Source: Amoebidium appalachense (lineage: Eukaryota > Ichthyosporea). From it: a DNA stretch of 64,000 bases. The translations under genes were made by a program, and so were the position numbers. The notes under the pieces were generated by a model, which saw only the letters and a program-made list of their open reading frames with translations, was not told where the DNA came from and ran no database searches. Where the stretch lies: NCBI GenBank assembly GCA_963693365.1, contig CAVNZM010000014.1, positions 1,674,001-1,738,000 of the forward strand, written 5' to 3'. Numbering within the stretch: position 1 is the stretch's first letter; each line of letters opens with the position of its first letter. Of this stretch, positions 9,758 to 23,509 are shown one piece after another.

Positions 9758-10557
9758 CACCCTGGTTTTCAACACACACACACACACACGCACGCACACA
9801 TACACGTGCACATACTGGCAACGTGACACACACGACACACGACAAAAAAAAATGCAAAGCTGTTGTTTATAGCCAAATGCGGCAAGCACATCATGCATAT
9901 GAAAGCGAAGCAAACTAACTGCGACTAACCGAAGAAACCGGAAACCAGAAAGCAACTAAAAACTGTCGGATCCACCGATGCAGACAATATCGAGAAAAAA
10001 GAGCAGGAAAAGCCCCAAAACAGCTTTGCTTGCGCATGTTAGACAGTAAAATCTATCTGACGATATTTGAGTAATAGAAAACATGATCAATAATAGAGTA
10101 ATGGTGGTCCTCCTTATGAACATTATTGCCAACATTTATTGTTTTGCCCCCTTCCAAGATCTACTTCTGATTGGTACGTTGTTGATATTCAAGGTTGGTC
10201 AGTTGTGTCACAAAACAGACTCGTCGGAACAAAACTGAACAAAACACAAACAAAACACAAACAAGGGACTTGTCCCCCGGCCAAAGGAAGCACATAAGCT
10301 TACTGGAAGTGTAGGTAAACCAGAAATCATTTTCAGCCCAAGAAAAGGGCTTTAGTAGCGGGGTGTAACAGAGGTGCAACGCTATACACAGAAAGGCACA
10401 ACTCCAAAATCTTTCGTTGGTCATATTGATCACACATGCCGAATTGCCTGTAAATGCGGCCGCAAATGTTTTCTCACGTCTGATCTGCCACACCTAACAA
10501 AAACTACCTGTTAACCCTTCATTCTCTTGACATTAGCCACGTCTCTCTCTCGCCAAC

Positions 10558-13887
<3,330 letters not shown>

Positions 13888-14084
13888 GTAAGGCTTTCTG
13901 GTTTATTTGTTTGTGTCCGTCTTCCCCTTCTCCCCCTGCCTAGTGTGGTATTTTTAATCTTCTAATTTTTAATTTTATTTATTATTGTTCTTCTTCTTTT
14001 TTTTTTTTTTTTTTTTTTTTTTTTGGGGGGGGGGGGGAACCCCGGGGATCGACTACAAATCCCCGGGGAACCCCGGATCGACTA

Positions 14085-14188
<104 letters not shown>

Positions 14189-14204
14189 ACTTTAATGCCA
14201 ACTC

Positions 14205-14277
14205 TTGGGCTTTGCAACATCTGCATTATGTTGTCCATCGTGAGTTTGTACTTTGTACTCTGTGCTGTGGCGCACTC

Positions 14278-14280
<3 letters not shown>
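14205..14280 (+). repeat. Intronic core-repeat family member before a C-run
   Basis: It carries ATCTGCATTATGTTGTCC and a degenerate TTTGTACTTTGTACTCTG, followed at once by a 30-base C-run. Similar units lie at 10984-11064 and 11874-11937. Confidence 0.6.
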
Positions 14281-14312
<32 letters not shown>

Positions 14313-14326
<14 letters not shown>

Positions 14327-15287
14327 ACCCGCCCGCCCGCCCGGTCCTTCGCCCTTTCCCGCCTTTAAGGGCGGGTGTTAATATTGGTTATGTTGCATAC
14401 TCTGACTTTTTTTTTGAACACACCTGCAGTGTCGTTTCATTGCAGATAAATGCATTTCGACTGTGTGTAAAGCTCCAACACACCAGAATACCTCCGTCCC
14501 CCTCCCCCCCTCCCCATGCCTCCCCTCTAGCAGACTCCTCCTCCTCCTTCCCCCCCTCCCCCCTCCCCTCCCCTCCCCTCCCCCCATTTCCTTTGCCAAG
14601 AACCCTTCACTTGCGGCATTGCTTTCCGGGTTATCTCATTTCCGCTAAATCCAGCCATTGAACCTAAACAGGATGGACGTTTGCAAACTCGGATCCGCTA
14701 CAACTCAGCAATCCATATTCGGGTCTTCAAGACCGACCCGGCATTGGCTATGGGCTTGCCTCGACCCGCCGCCCAATAGAAAAAGGAAAAATACCGGTTT
14801 GTGCGTGTAGTACCATCTTTTTTTCCTGTTAATGTGTGACTAATCGTGATGGTAAGAGTCGTCCTGATGCTGTTGGTTTATTAATGGTAGGGTTTGTTAG
14901 AAATAATTGTCTGGATCGACAGTATATTATCTTGTTTGCTGTTTTTTGGTTGGTTTCTGTTCTCGCCTAGCCCATTAATAGATGCATGTTGATCAAATGA
15001 GAGATTCAGATCCCGGCCGTTGTTATATATAATGACCGTGCATGAATGTTAGAGTAGACTGAGTCACAGCTTATTCCTAAATTCAATGGAATGAATATGG
15101 AGATCATGAGATCGTACGTGATGTGTTCTGATCGGAATGAATCGTTTTTCTGCACGACCAATAAAACAGCACGACTATGTTTTGGATTTGTGTGAATTGC
15201 ATTTATAATAGCTTCCAAGATTTGAGGGTGAGAGATTTGATTTGACTCTTAAGCCAGATACTATAAGTACTATAAGTACTATACTAT
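14313..15287. other. Non-coding stretch between duplication and Ngaro copy 2
   Basis: A short CA and CCCG-rich region and C/T-rich DNA (14500-14590), then about 650 bp of normal-complexity sequence without a convincing exon or RNA. The last 40 bases repeat ACTATAAGT-like units, a motif found again at the other end of the neighbouring element (22487-22500). Confidence 0.6.
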
Positions 15288-15376
15288 CTATGAAAAACTA
15301 CTCCGGGACGTGTGTTGCCTCTAGGGGGACATCCCCTTGGACGAAAGTGAACCTGCAATGGTTGTAAACCACGGCA
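15288..15376 (-). repeat. Split direct repeat B2 of Ngaro copy 2
   Basis: A direct repeat of 15904-15992 from CTATGAAAAACTACTCC to GTAAACCACGGCA. It forms the 3' terminus of the element. Confidence 0.85.
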
Positions 15377-15506
15377 AGCCCCCAGTCATCAATTAATTGA
15401 TCCGTGAGGTCCTTGTGCCCAAAAAACGGGGGAAGTCTTCGCCCCGTGAAAAAACAGCACGTATGTGTGGATCAATGGGGGTTGAGTGTGGGTGTAGGTG
15501 GGTGGG

Positions 15507-15903
15507 TGAAAAAGGAATATATAGCTGTAAGGCTGTGGGTGCTAAACACAGAAGATGTGTTTGTAGCTTGCTGATCTGCTAAAAACTGTCACGGTCGTGC
15601 TTATATACCTAAGGCTACCGATCTGAGCCAATCACAATCGATCTAGTGTTATGTGAAATCTGATCCGAGCCAATCAAAACTCGATCTAGTGATATGTGGA
15701 ATCTGATGTTTTGATTGGCTAATAGGTGCCCGTGTGCGGGCAGTTAACCGCGAACTGCTAAAACACGAAATGAAGCCTACATGGTTATGTTGATACCGAA
15801 CACCCATCCTACGTGTTTACCACGGCCATCTAGGTGTTTCTAGATGGCCGTGGTGTTTACCCAGAAAAAATATTTATGTCAATAAATTCCACAAATAAAA
15901 CCT
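15507..15903 (-). repeat. Split direct repeat A2 of Ngaro copy 2
   Basis: It matches A1 (22136-22486) but is 46 bp longer. It carries a six-base ACGGTC insertion near 15590 and a 40-bp palindrome-bearing insertion at 15821-15860. Confidence 0.85.
15821..15852. repeat. 32-bp hairpin insertion flanked by GTGTTTAC duplications
   Basis: Inside A2. The sequence between two direct GTGTTTAC copies (15813-15820 and 15853-15860) is an inverted repeat with 13-bp arms, CACGGCCATCTAG and its complement, around a GTGTTT loop. Repeat A1 and copy 1 lack it and have a single GTGTTTAC or its equivalent. Confidence 0.8.
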
Positions 15904-15992
15904 CTATGAAAAACTACTCCGGGACGTGTGTTGCCTCTAGGGGGACATCCCCTTGGACGAAAGTGAACCTGCAATGGTTGTAAACCACGGCA
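15904..15992 (-). repeat. Split direct repeat B1 of Ngaro copy 2
   Basis: It lies 28 bp downstream of the YR stop on the minus strand and abuts A2 directly. It is identical by eye to B2. Confidence 0.85.
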
Positions 15993-16020
15993 CGAGAGCA
16001 GTATGCTTGCTCCAAAGGTT

Positions 16021-16576
16021 TCACTTAAGAATAGAGGCGAATACACGTGTGGTAGTGGCAGCAATGGAGGCCGGGCGAAGTCGAGTATAGATCAGGAAAC
16101 AGTCGGAGGACCATCTGCCGAGTTGTTTGATCCGGGAGTTGTCGACCCCGGCCTCAGCCAGGGCTGTGGCCCCCCCGATTCGGAGGCTGTGGCCGGCAAA
16201 CCGGGAGGGTGAGAGGCCTGCCCGGGAGAGGACTCGGAGAGCACGGAAGTCGGCAGAGAAAGCACCCTTGGTGTAGGGAATGCCACCGAGACTGAACAGG
16301 GGGTCGTCGGGTTGAGCGGACGTTGTATCCAGGAGCTGCCGGAGGAGATGGGCTGGGGGGAAGTGGGTGAGGGGCAGGGCAGCGAGCGTGACGTTGACAC
16401 CTTGGGCCTGTACATCCGTCTTGGAGGTTGGCAGGTGGAGGGTGGCATGGGACAAAGTACCGGTGGGGGTGTAGCTGAAGGTCACGTCCTTCCTTTTAAT
16501 GTGACGGGACGGGTCGAAGGAAGTCAGGGTCTTGGACTCGGAGGTAAATTCCCCCGAACGGAGGAGACCACGAAAA
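16021..16576 (-). CDS. Tyrosine recombinase catalytic domain (Ngaro copy 2)
   Basis: The frame opens after a good 3' splice-like AACAG at 16577-16578, with FRGLLRSGEF carrying the first catalytic Arg. It continues with the Lys in TSKTD, then GHSLRIGGAT (H-x-x-R), LGRWSSD and the tyrosine in LIYTR. It ends FASILK and a TGA at 16021. All catalytic positions of the tyrosine recombinase family are visible. The N-terminal half is at 17307-17780, on the other side of a 730-bp interruption. The protein integrates the circular cDNA by site-specific-type recombination. Whether the two parts are spliced together or the gene is broken cannot be decided here. Confidence 0.8.
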
Positions 16577-17306
16577 CTGTTATTTTGTGTGGGTAAACGG
16601 AGAAGCAGAGAGCACAGATGGGTGTTATGATATACACAACACAGAGACACACGGGAAAAACACAACCGGAGAGGAGGAACGATTTCTGGAACCATAGGAA
16701 ATGAATACGACTGCTTATGATTTATTTCAAGATGAGGTCCCTTTTATACTTGGGAATGTGAAACGATAAACCAATCAAAAGAACGAAAACTATGAGTGTA
16801 AAATATATCGATTAAAATGTCTGTCGACACATAGAATATAAAACTCAATCCTCTAATGAAAGAAACTTCTAATAAAAGCACGGAAACATTTAATAAAATG
16901 AAACCACTTATGTAACTATTAATTCATAACATACATTTATACATGTTCTTATCATAACACGTCTAAATATAATTATTCCTAATAGTTGAAGAACATAGCA
17001 CAATGCTACGTCGTGGGAAAGGAATGAGAAAGGAATGTAAGTTACTATATTTGGGAAAATACAAACGAGATATGATTGGATGACATATATAGATTTTGAC
17101 GCAAACGACAATACGTGTGCGCGAGCTAAGTATGTCGATACGTACACAGATCTAAGATGTCGTGTACACGGAAATGGAAAGGAAAGAAAGAAATGAAGAA
17201 AGGAAAAGGAAACAAACTACAACAACTAATAAATAAATACAAAACTCAACTTCTAAGTCTTGCTGAGAATCAAGTGAAGATGACAAAAACCGACGATGAG
17301 GACCGT
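16577..17306 (-). other. ORF-free interruption of the YR gene (possible intron)
   Basis: About 730 bp, AT-richer than the flanking coding DNA. On the coding strand it is pyrimidine-rich, with TTTCTTTC-type stretches, and ends in ACAAAATAACAG. A second interruption of similar size and texture sits in gag. A spliceosomal intron is plausible, but no clean 5' splice site was fixed at the upstream end. Confidence 0.45.
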
Positions 17307-17780
17307 TCATAGTTGGAGATTGGCCGAGGAGGCCTTGGTGGGGCATTGGCCATGGAGTAGGCTGAGGTGGGAGGGCAGGAGGGGCTCCCTGGTAGATGAT
17401 CGGGGCCGGATGTTGTGAGAAAGCTGCCATCTGCCCACCCCTCGTAGGAACCAGGCCAGAGACTTGTCGTGGGGGTAGAGAGCAGGGAGGCCCATGGCGA
17501 GGTGGAGTCTGGTGATGGCCGAATTGTAGCCGGCCAAGGAAGAGGCCTGTACCCCTCGTTGGGCACACCAGGCGAGAAAGAGCTGCACGGTGTGTGGGGA
17601 GGCCGGGAGGTTGGACCCGGAGGAGGACTGCAGCCGAGATGCCACACAAAAATCGATGAACACTTTTTGCACCCGGGAGTAAAAGGCCCGAGAGTCGAGG
17701 TTGAGACTCAGGGCCTGGCATTCCTGCAGGGTACTAGTGGTGGCTCGAAGCAGCTCGGCCGGAGCAAAGTGGGGGGCCAA
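17307..17780 (-). CDS. Tyrosine recombinase N-terminal region (Ngaro copy 2)
   Basis: It begins MAPHFAPAELLRA and carries a SAM-like core-binding region of the recombinase (FYSRVQKVFIDFC ... LFLAWCAQRGVQASSLAGYNSAITRLHL). This DNA-binding part precedes the catalytic domain in the family. It starts 75 bp after the RT-RNase H stop, with a 41-base G-run between them. Residues after about 17330 lose homology, which places the break before the FRGLLRSGEF of the second part. Confidence 0.7.
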   Translation of the reverse strand: MAPHFAPAELLRATTSTLQECQALSLNLDSRAFYSRVQKVFIDFCVASRLQSSSGSNLPASPHTVQLFLAWCAQRGVQASSLAGYNSAITRLHLAMGLPALYPHDKSLAWFLRGVGRWQLSHNIRPRSSTREPLLPSHLSLLHGQCPTKASSANLQL

Positions 17781-17811
17781 TCTGCCGGCGTTGCTCCGGA
17801 AGGGGAGATCT

Positions 17812-17812
<1 letters not shown>

Positions 17813-17853
<41 letters not shown>
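17813..17853 (+). repeat. G-run of about 41 bases
   Basis: A pure G tract between the RNase H stop and the recombinase start of Ngaro copy 2. Confidence 0.95.
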
Positions 17854-17854
<1 letters not shown>

Positions 17855-17857
<3 letters not shown>

Positions 17858-19538
17858 GCCCAGGGGGTAGGATAGGAACTCGTGGACCCAGGAGGGGAAG
17901 GGGCAGGGCTCCGGTTGCAAGGAAGGTCGGAGTCGTCGGGCTCGGGGAAGTTGGTTACGAGAAATGGCATCGGCTAGATGTTTGAGGGGTCCCGGTAGGT
18001 AGGAGGCCTGTAACGTAAATTGGTATTGCATTTCCATGCGGGTGATGAACCGAATAAGTTTGGCCATCACGGGGTGGGGGGAAGACCGGGAGTGCAGGTC
18101 AGACACAGCACCCGTGTTGTCGCATAAAATACGGACATGGTGGGTGGACCAGGAGGGGGCCCAGAGGGCCACGGCGGCTGCGATGGCCAAGAGTTCGATG
18201 ACGGAGGAACCGAGTTTACCCTCATGAGCATAGAGGGCTTGGGTGGAGGGAGACCAGGGCATGAAAAACCATTGGTCGAGCCAGTGGCCCCCTAGACCCA
18301 CGGATCCGGCAGCATCGGTGGCCAGGGTGGTGTATGTGGGGGGGGTGATAAGGTGCACCCCATTCCATGATGTGAGGAACTGGTGCCATTCGGTTATGTC
18401 TGACCGGGCGGCAGCAGACAGCCGTATGTGGTGGTGCCCGGCAAGGTGTGGGTGTTTTCGGAGAAGGGCCCATAGGCGCTGGGAGAAGGCCCGCCCGGGG
18501 GGGACCAGCTGGGCACACCAGGTGAGTTTTCCGAGGAGGGATTGCAGGTCCCGAATGGTGATGGTGGGTGTTGGGTGGGAAGTGAGGTCGAGTAGGTCCG
18601 AGAGTTTGGAAGCAGGGATCCGTGCCTCCATGGTGACGGAGTCGAATTCGTTACCGATGAAGACGATACGGGTAGCCGGGCCCTGCATCTTGTCTTCGGA
18701 GATGGCAATGTGCAGCTCTCGGCAGAGTTGCAGGAAGGTGGATAGGTGAGGTTGGCACTGCTCTTGGGTGGGGGCGACTATAATCCAGTCGTCTACGTAG
18801 TGGCGGATGAGGGTAACACCGTGCTGGTGTGCCAGCCACTGGAGGGTGGCCGCGATCCGTTCCCAGATGGCTGGGCTAGATTTCAGACCGAAGGGCAGTC
18901 GGGTGTCAACGTAAAATTGCCCCTGCCATTTGAATGCCATTATGTGATGGTCTTCTGGTCGGATGGGCATGTGTTGGAAGGCAGCCTGCACGTCTGCCAC
19001 GGCCATGTAGCAGCCGGGGCCTGCGTCGAGAATGAGCTGGGTGACGTCCCGGGCTCGAATGTACTGAAGTTCGTCGGGGTAGGTGACGCTGTCATTGACG
19101 CTGCTGCCCCGGGGCCATGAGAGGTGGTGGATTCGACGGTACTTGGGGGGGTTCCCTTTTTTAGTAACGGCGCCGATGGGGGGAGGAACGGTGGACCGGA
19201 AATTCGGCGAAGAATTGGTCCGGGGAGAGGGGGCCGCGCAGGTGGCCGAGGGCGACTTCGTTGGCAATATCCGCCGTGATAGCGGCAGCAGCAGCCGGGG
19301 TGGTGGGTAGGTTGGGGCCCACCCGAGAGGTGGAGGGGCCGCGGTAGCCGATGTCGACACCGAATTCGACATCGTGGAGGAGCTGCGCGGCGAATGATTG
19401 GTCTGGGTAGGATGCCAGCAGCTCCCGGAGGCGGGAGGTGTCAATGTGGTGCTGGGGCAGCGGGCGGACCTCCGGGTCTGAGCCTCGGGGGAAGGTGTGG
19501 TTAGCAAGGGTGGGGCACCCTCGGGGAGGTCCCAGCAG

Positions 19539-19637
<99 letters not shown>

Positions 19638-19876
19638 CAGGGCCCCGGGGGGGATAGAGTAGGGCAGCTGGGCCCGAGGGAGGGTTTGCAGGGAGGGCAG
19701 CGGGGCCCTGTGCAGGGGATGCCCGAGCACACGGGGGTGTGGGCGGACACAGAGGTAGAAGAAGGGGGGGGGGGGGGAGTGCTAGGTGAGTGCCAGGGGG
19801 GGGGGGGAGGCTCGTGGGATGGGGGGGGAGTAAAATTATGTGCAGTGGCCAGAATAACGTCTTTGTGTAGAGACAT
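17855..19876 (-). CDS. Reverse transcriptase-RNase H (Ngaro copy 2)
   Basis: From about 19190 down, the frame shows RT motifs IGAVTKKGNPPKYRRIHHL, MAVADVQAAFQHM, RLPFGLKSSPAIW and the catalytic HYVDDWIIV. RNase H follows with TLATDAAGSVGLG, VIELLAIAAAVALW, RILCDNTGAV and LADAISR, so D-E-D-D is present. Upstream of 19190 the homologous N-terminus (LRELLASYPDQSF ... GYRGPSTSR) lies in another frame, so a one-base break sits in the G-run near 19177-19185. The shown frame's first third, including about 30 prolines from a G-tract, is probably not authentic protein. The stop lies just before a 41-base G-run. Confidence 0.8.
19543..19634 (+). repeat. G-run of about 92 bases inside the RT reading frame
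   Basis: It is interrupted by a single A near the left third. On the coding strand it is a C-run that would encode about 30 prolines. It is among the longest homopolymers in the window. Confidence 0.9.
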
Positions 19877-20021
19877 TTATTCTTGGCGCGCGCGGGCGCC
19901 GTAGTTGGCCTGCGAAAATTTGTACTCAGCCCTATTGGCCCGTTTTCCCGAGCTCCGTTTCCTTGTACCCGTGTGTCCTAGCTCCTAGCCCCTATGTTCT
20001 ATCTGTGTGTGTGCGCGTAGA

Positions 20022-20500
20022 CTAGGCATTGTGCTTGCAGTCTTTGCGGGGGTGTGTGCCAGAGCAGAGCGGGCACACGTGGAGAAGGGGCAGGGCTGCT
20101 TAGCGCAGGACCGACCGTAAATGTGGAAATTCCTGCAGTGCGTCGCGGGTAGATCCACGGGTCGGGCCGGTTTTGCCGGGCCGAGTTGCGGGCCAGGGCG
20201 GTTGGGGGTTTGGGTGGGGCGGCTTGAAGCCGTCAAGACCACAGCCAGGCTTGGGGTACATGGGGCAGGCCGCGCTGGGGTGGTCGGGGAAGCCACACTC
20301 GCTGACATGCGTCCGGGATGAGCAGAGTGGGTGGCAGGAGGAGATCCTGGTGGAGTCGGGCGAGCAGGTTGGGACACTCGATCGGAGCCCGACCCTGCTG
20401 GTGGGCAACGGTATGGGCGTACACGTCATAGTTGTGGATCTGGGCCCACGGGTATCGGGTGCTGAGGCGAGTGATGTGCTGAGTCCAAAGTACGTCCTTG
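20022..20500 (-). pseudogene. Gag C-terminal half with zinc knuckle (Ngaro copy 2)
   Basis: The segment begins after a 3' splice-like GGACAAG with DVLWTQHITRLSTRYPWAQI and the NYDVYAHTVAHQQG region. It then passes through two other frames. The last frame shows CRNFHIYGRSCAKQPC and a knuckle of form C-P-L-C-S-G-T-H-P-R-K-D-C before a TAG at 20022-20024. The nucleic-acid binding role is inferred from the knuckle. At least two frame changes, near C-runs, mean that it cannot be read through as assembled. Confidence 0.6.
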
Positions 20501-21421
20501 TCCGTGTGTAAAATTATATAAGTATTTGGGATGTAAGCAGAGACACAGTGGTGCAGTGTGAAAACACCACAGACACACAACAACAAAATACGGAACGATC
20601 GGAGCAGTGTACACAACAGACATCAATGTTTAGACACGACTGAACTCAATTTATTTTGATCTTCGAATAAATACCTGAAATTCCATTAAGTCTAATCCAT
20701 GCATGATTTCCGACCAGTCGGAAATCAGATCTATCTCTAATAGAAACCAATCACTAAGAACCAATTGCTTTCAGAGAGATCTGGTGCGCGGAGACGTACA
20801 CGATAGGACACAGACACTAGTTAAGATCAACTCGTGTCATCATCCAGGAAGTTCTAACCTATGATACACTGCAAAGACTCAGACATATAACACTTATCCT
20901 TGATGATTGGCTAAAGCCCGGCAACACATGAAAACTAAAGTAACTTAATGAAATCTAATCACACATGCTATTCTAAGTGTAGCCTAAGTGTGTTACCGTC
21001 CAATCAACACATATTAAGTAACACAAATCTACCTAACATATATTAGTAGAAAAGAAATACGATTATACACATGAAGACAAGGAGAGAAAGAAAAGAAAAT
21101 AAGGAAGGAGAAAGAGAAAGGAAAAGAGAGCACAGATCAACAAACAAGATAGTAATAGTATAACTATAACCAGAGATATTTATGTACACACAAGCATGTA
21201 CACGTCTCTCCCTGAGTGGGTGGATCCGTGTACACACATATAAATATTCTAATCGATATTACAATACACGATTGGAGCCGATACAACACGATTACAAGTA
21301 TACAAGCATATCGGAGATCGATGCTACACTTTACATAATAGGAGTGTGGCATTTACACTAAGCATATGAACTGAAACATAACACAAACTGAGAAGATCTT
21401 ACCATATGTAAATACTACGTA
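20501..21421 (-). other. ORF-free interruption of gag (possible intron)
   Basis: About 900 bp of AT-rich sequence between the two gag parts. On the coding strand the exon would end at CCCACG before GTGTTG, or at ATG before GTAAGA. The far end is T/G-rich with CTGTGTCTCTGC shortly before GGACAAG. The texture resembles the YR interruption. Confidence 0.45.
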
Positions 21422-22105
21422 TTACAACACCGTGGGGAGGTCGAGGTGGTGCTTGGCGGCCATGTAGTGGGTCCAAGCTTGGATCCAAATGACGAGTGAA
21501 CGCAGGGGAACGGGTTTGTCATTGCGAAAAGCCTCGATGCTGCCGTCGTCGGCCATGCGCAGCTGCTGGCCTTTCTTGGATGGGGCCAGGAGGGCTGCGG
21601 GGGTGAACTTATACAGGTCGACGAAACGATTGGCGCGCAAATCAGCCAGCACATCCGAGGGGGGAAGCGGCAGTGTGCCCGGCTGAATGTCGCCAGTGTT
21701 CTCACCTGTAATGGGGGGCGCGGGCAGGGCAGGTAGGTCCAGGTCAGGGCCGAGATGCAGTCCCGGGGAAACCTCCCCGGGTGCGGAGGGTGCGGCGGGG
21801 GACGCGGGAGGGTCCCGGTTGGTGAGAGCGGCCAGGACGCCAGCCATCTGGGTGCTGATGGCGGTGAGGGCGGCAAGAACGGCGTCTTGAGAAGTCATCG
21901 GCGGGGACGGCGGGGCCTGAGGAGGGACTTCAGGAGTAGAGGGGAGAGTAGCCGGAGGGTCCGTGGTGGTATGGGCCTCCGGAGGCGCGTCAGGGCCCGC
22001 GGGAGCGTTGGTCAGCCTGTGGCGGAGGTCGCTGCGGGTCAGGCGCTTACTAGTAGGTGCCGCGGCAGGGGCGGTGGCTGAGGCCTGTCGCTTTTTCGGC
22101 GGCAT
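21422..22105 (-). CDS. Gag N-terminal half (Ngaro copy 2)
   Basis: The ATG at 22105 follows the A1 repeat by about 30 bp and begins MPPKKRQASATA, a basic and Pro/Ala-rich start. A short coiled stretch (AVLAALTAISTQMAGVLAAL) and a Pro-rich linker follow. The conserved gag-like FVDLYKFTPAALL and LRSLVIWIQAWTHYMAA come next. It stops at 21422 just past LDLPTVL, where the interruption starts. The C-terminal half lies at 20022-20500. Confidence 0.75.
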   Translation of the reverse strand: MPPKKRQASATAPAAAPTSKRLTRSDLRHRLTNAPAGPDAPPEAHTTTDPPATLPSTPEVPPQAPPSPPMTSQDAVLAALTAISTQMAGVLAALTNRDPPASPAAPSAPGEVSPGLHLGPDLDLPALPAPPITGENTGDIQPGTLPLPPSDVLADLRANRFVDLYKFTPAALLAPSKKGQQLRMADDGSIEAFRNDKPVPLRSLVIWIQAWTHYMAAKHHLDLPTVL

Positions 22106-22135
22106 GCTGACCGGCGGAGAGAAAGATAGGGAGAA

Positions 22136-22486
22136 TGAAAAAGGAATATATAGCTGTAAGGCTGTGGGTGCTAAACACAGAAGATGTGTTTGTAGCTTGC
22201 TGATCTGCTAAAAACTGTCGTGCTTATATACCTAAGGCTACCGATCTGAGCCAATCAAAATCGATCTAGTGTTATGTGAAATCTGATCCGAGCCAATCAA
22301 AACTCGGTCTAGTGATATGTGGAATCTGATGTTTTGATTGGCTAATAGGTGCCCGTGTGCGGGCAGCCAACCGCGAACTGCTAAAACACGAAATGAAGCC
22401 TACATGGTTATGTTGATACCGAACACCCATCCTACGTGTTTACCCAGGAAAAATATTTATGTCAATAAATTCCACAAATAAAACCT
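22136..22486 (-). repeat. Left repeat A1 of Ngaro copy 2
   Basis: A 351-bp direct repeat of A2 (15507-15903). It is the 5' end of the element and includes the promoter. Outside it the flank reads AAATACTATAAGTCG. Confidence 0.85.
22223..22230 (-). promoter_or_regulatory. TATA box and CCAAT cluster of the Ngaro promoter
   Basis: On the minus strand TATATAAG lies about 120 bp before the gag ATG. Further upstream, CCAAT-type pentamers lie on both strands near 22251, 22293 and 22337, in about 42-bp repeated units (GATCTGAGCCAATCAAAA-like). Spacing and order are those of an RNA polymerase II promoter. Confidence 0.6.
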
Positions 22487-22553
22487 AAATACTATAAGTC
22501 GTTTCATTCCGTTTGTGCGGGTTCTCAGATCAACAAGTTGTGTGGGTGTGCTT

Positions 22554-22598
<45 letters not shown>

Positions 22599-23460
22599 TA
22601 CGAATGAAGCCCTGGGTTAGGTATAGGGAGTTTGCTTTGCATAAACCGCAAACAAGCACAGCATTTCATAAAATAGTTTCCAGAATAAAAAAATAAACCC
22701 ACAAACAGCGACCCTATGTATGCCTGGTCCAATATGTGGGGGTGGGGTGGTGGTGGGGGGGAGGGGGGGGGGGGGGGGGGGGGGGGGGTGGGTTGCTGCC
22801 CCTCCCACGGGCTATAGAAGCCTGACGGCCCTACATATATGTCGCTCGAGGTTAAATTGGGCCCCCCTGATTTTACGTCATGCGATGATGTCTCAATCAC
22901 GTGCAAGGGGGCTTCTGTCGTATGAACCATTGTGAGATCACTGTTTTCATTGGACACTTTTCGACAGTTCACCCAAATGCATTTATCTGCAGCATAACGT
23001 CCGTAATAAGTAAAATGAGGTCACACGCCGAGGTGGAGGTCTGTGCTGGTACCATCGAAACTTTAGGTCCCCCTCTCCCCGCTCAGCCCTCCCCCTTCCT
23101 CCAAGGCTTCCCCCCCCCCCCCCCCCCCCCCCGGCTCCCCTTAATGTGCCGTTAATAGCCCAAGGGGAGCTCACTCTGCAGTACTCAGAGATGTGTCTGT
23201 GTGTGCATGTTCGCTGCATGAGTGGCAACCATTCTAGATCTTTCCCGGGCCTTCCGCTACGTATCCGCCCCCCCCCCCCCCCCCTCCCCCCTCCCCCCCT
23301 CCCCCCTCTCCCCCAACACATCCCCCCCGGCCCCCCCTTCCCCCTCCAAACACACTTACACGCACACATATACACATGGACACGCCTACACACAACACAT
23401 ACATGTACATGTACATTTACATGTACACCCACATGCAGTGCATGCTCGCGGCAACCCCAG

Positions 23461-23509
<49 letters not shown>

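Larger units (their letters stand above)
15288..22486 (-). mobile_element. Ngaro-like YR retrotransposon, copy 2 (near complete)
   Basis: Read on the minus strand the order is A1 (22486-22136), gag (22105-20022), RT-RNase H (19876-17855), YR (17780-16021), B1, A2 and B2 (ending 15288). This is the A1-ORFs-B1-A2-B2 architecture of Ngaro/PAT elements, and no methyltransferase domain of the DIRS type is seen. Gag and YR are each interrupted by ORF-free, AT-richer sequence (20501-21421, 16577-17306). RT and gag also carry one-base frame breaks in C/G-runs. The length is 7.2 kb. Copy 1 at the window start has the opposite orientation and identical B repeats, implying recent activity. Confidence 0.85.

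Noticed and set aside
10161-10493. Minus-strand frame upstream of the transporter, conserved in both duplicates
   Set aside because: The conservation is explained by the segmental duplication. The second copy has indels and a shorter frame.
15397-15582. Small plus-strand frame in the Ngaro B2-A2 region
   Set aside because: It lies in non-coding repeat DNA of the element and recurs only because the repeat recurs.
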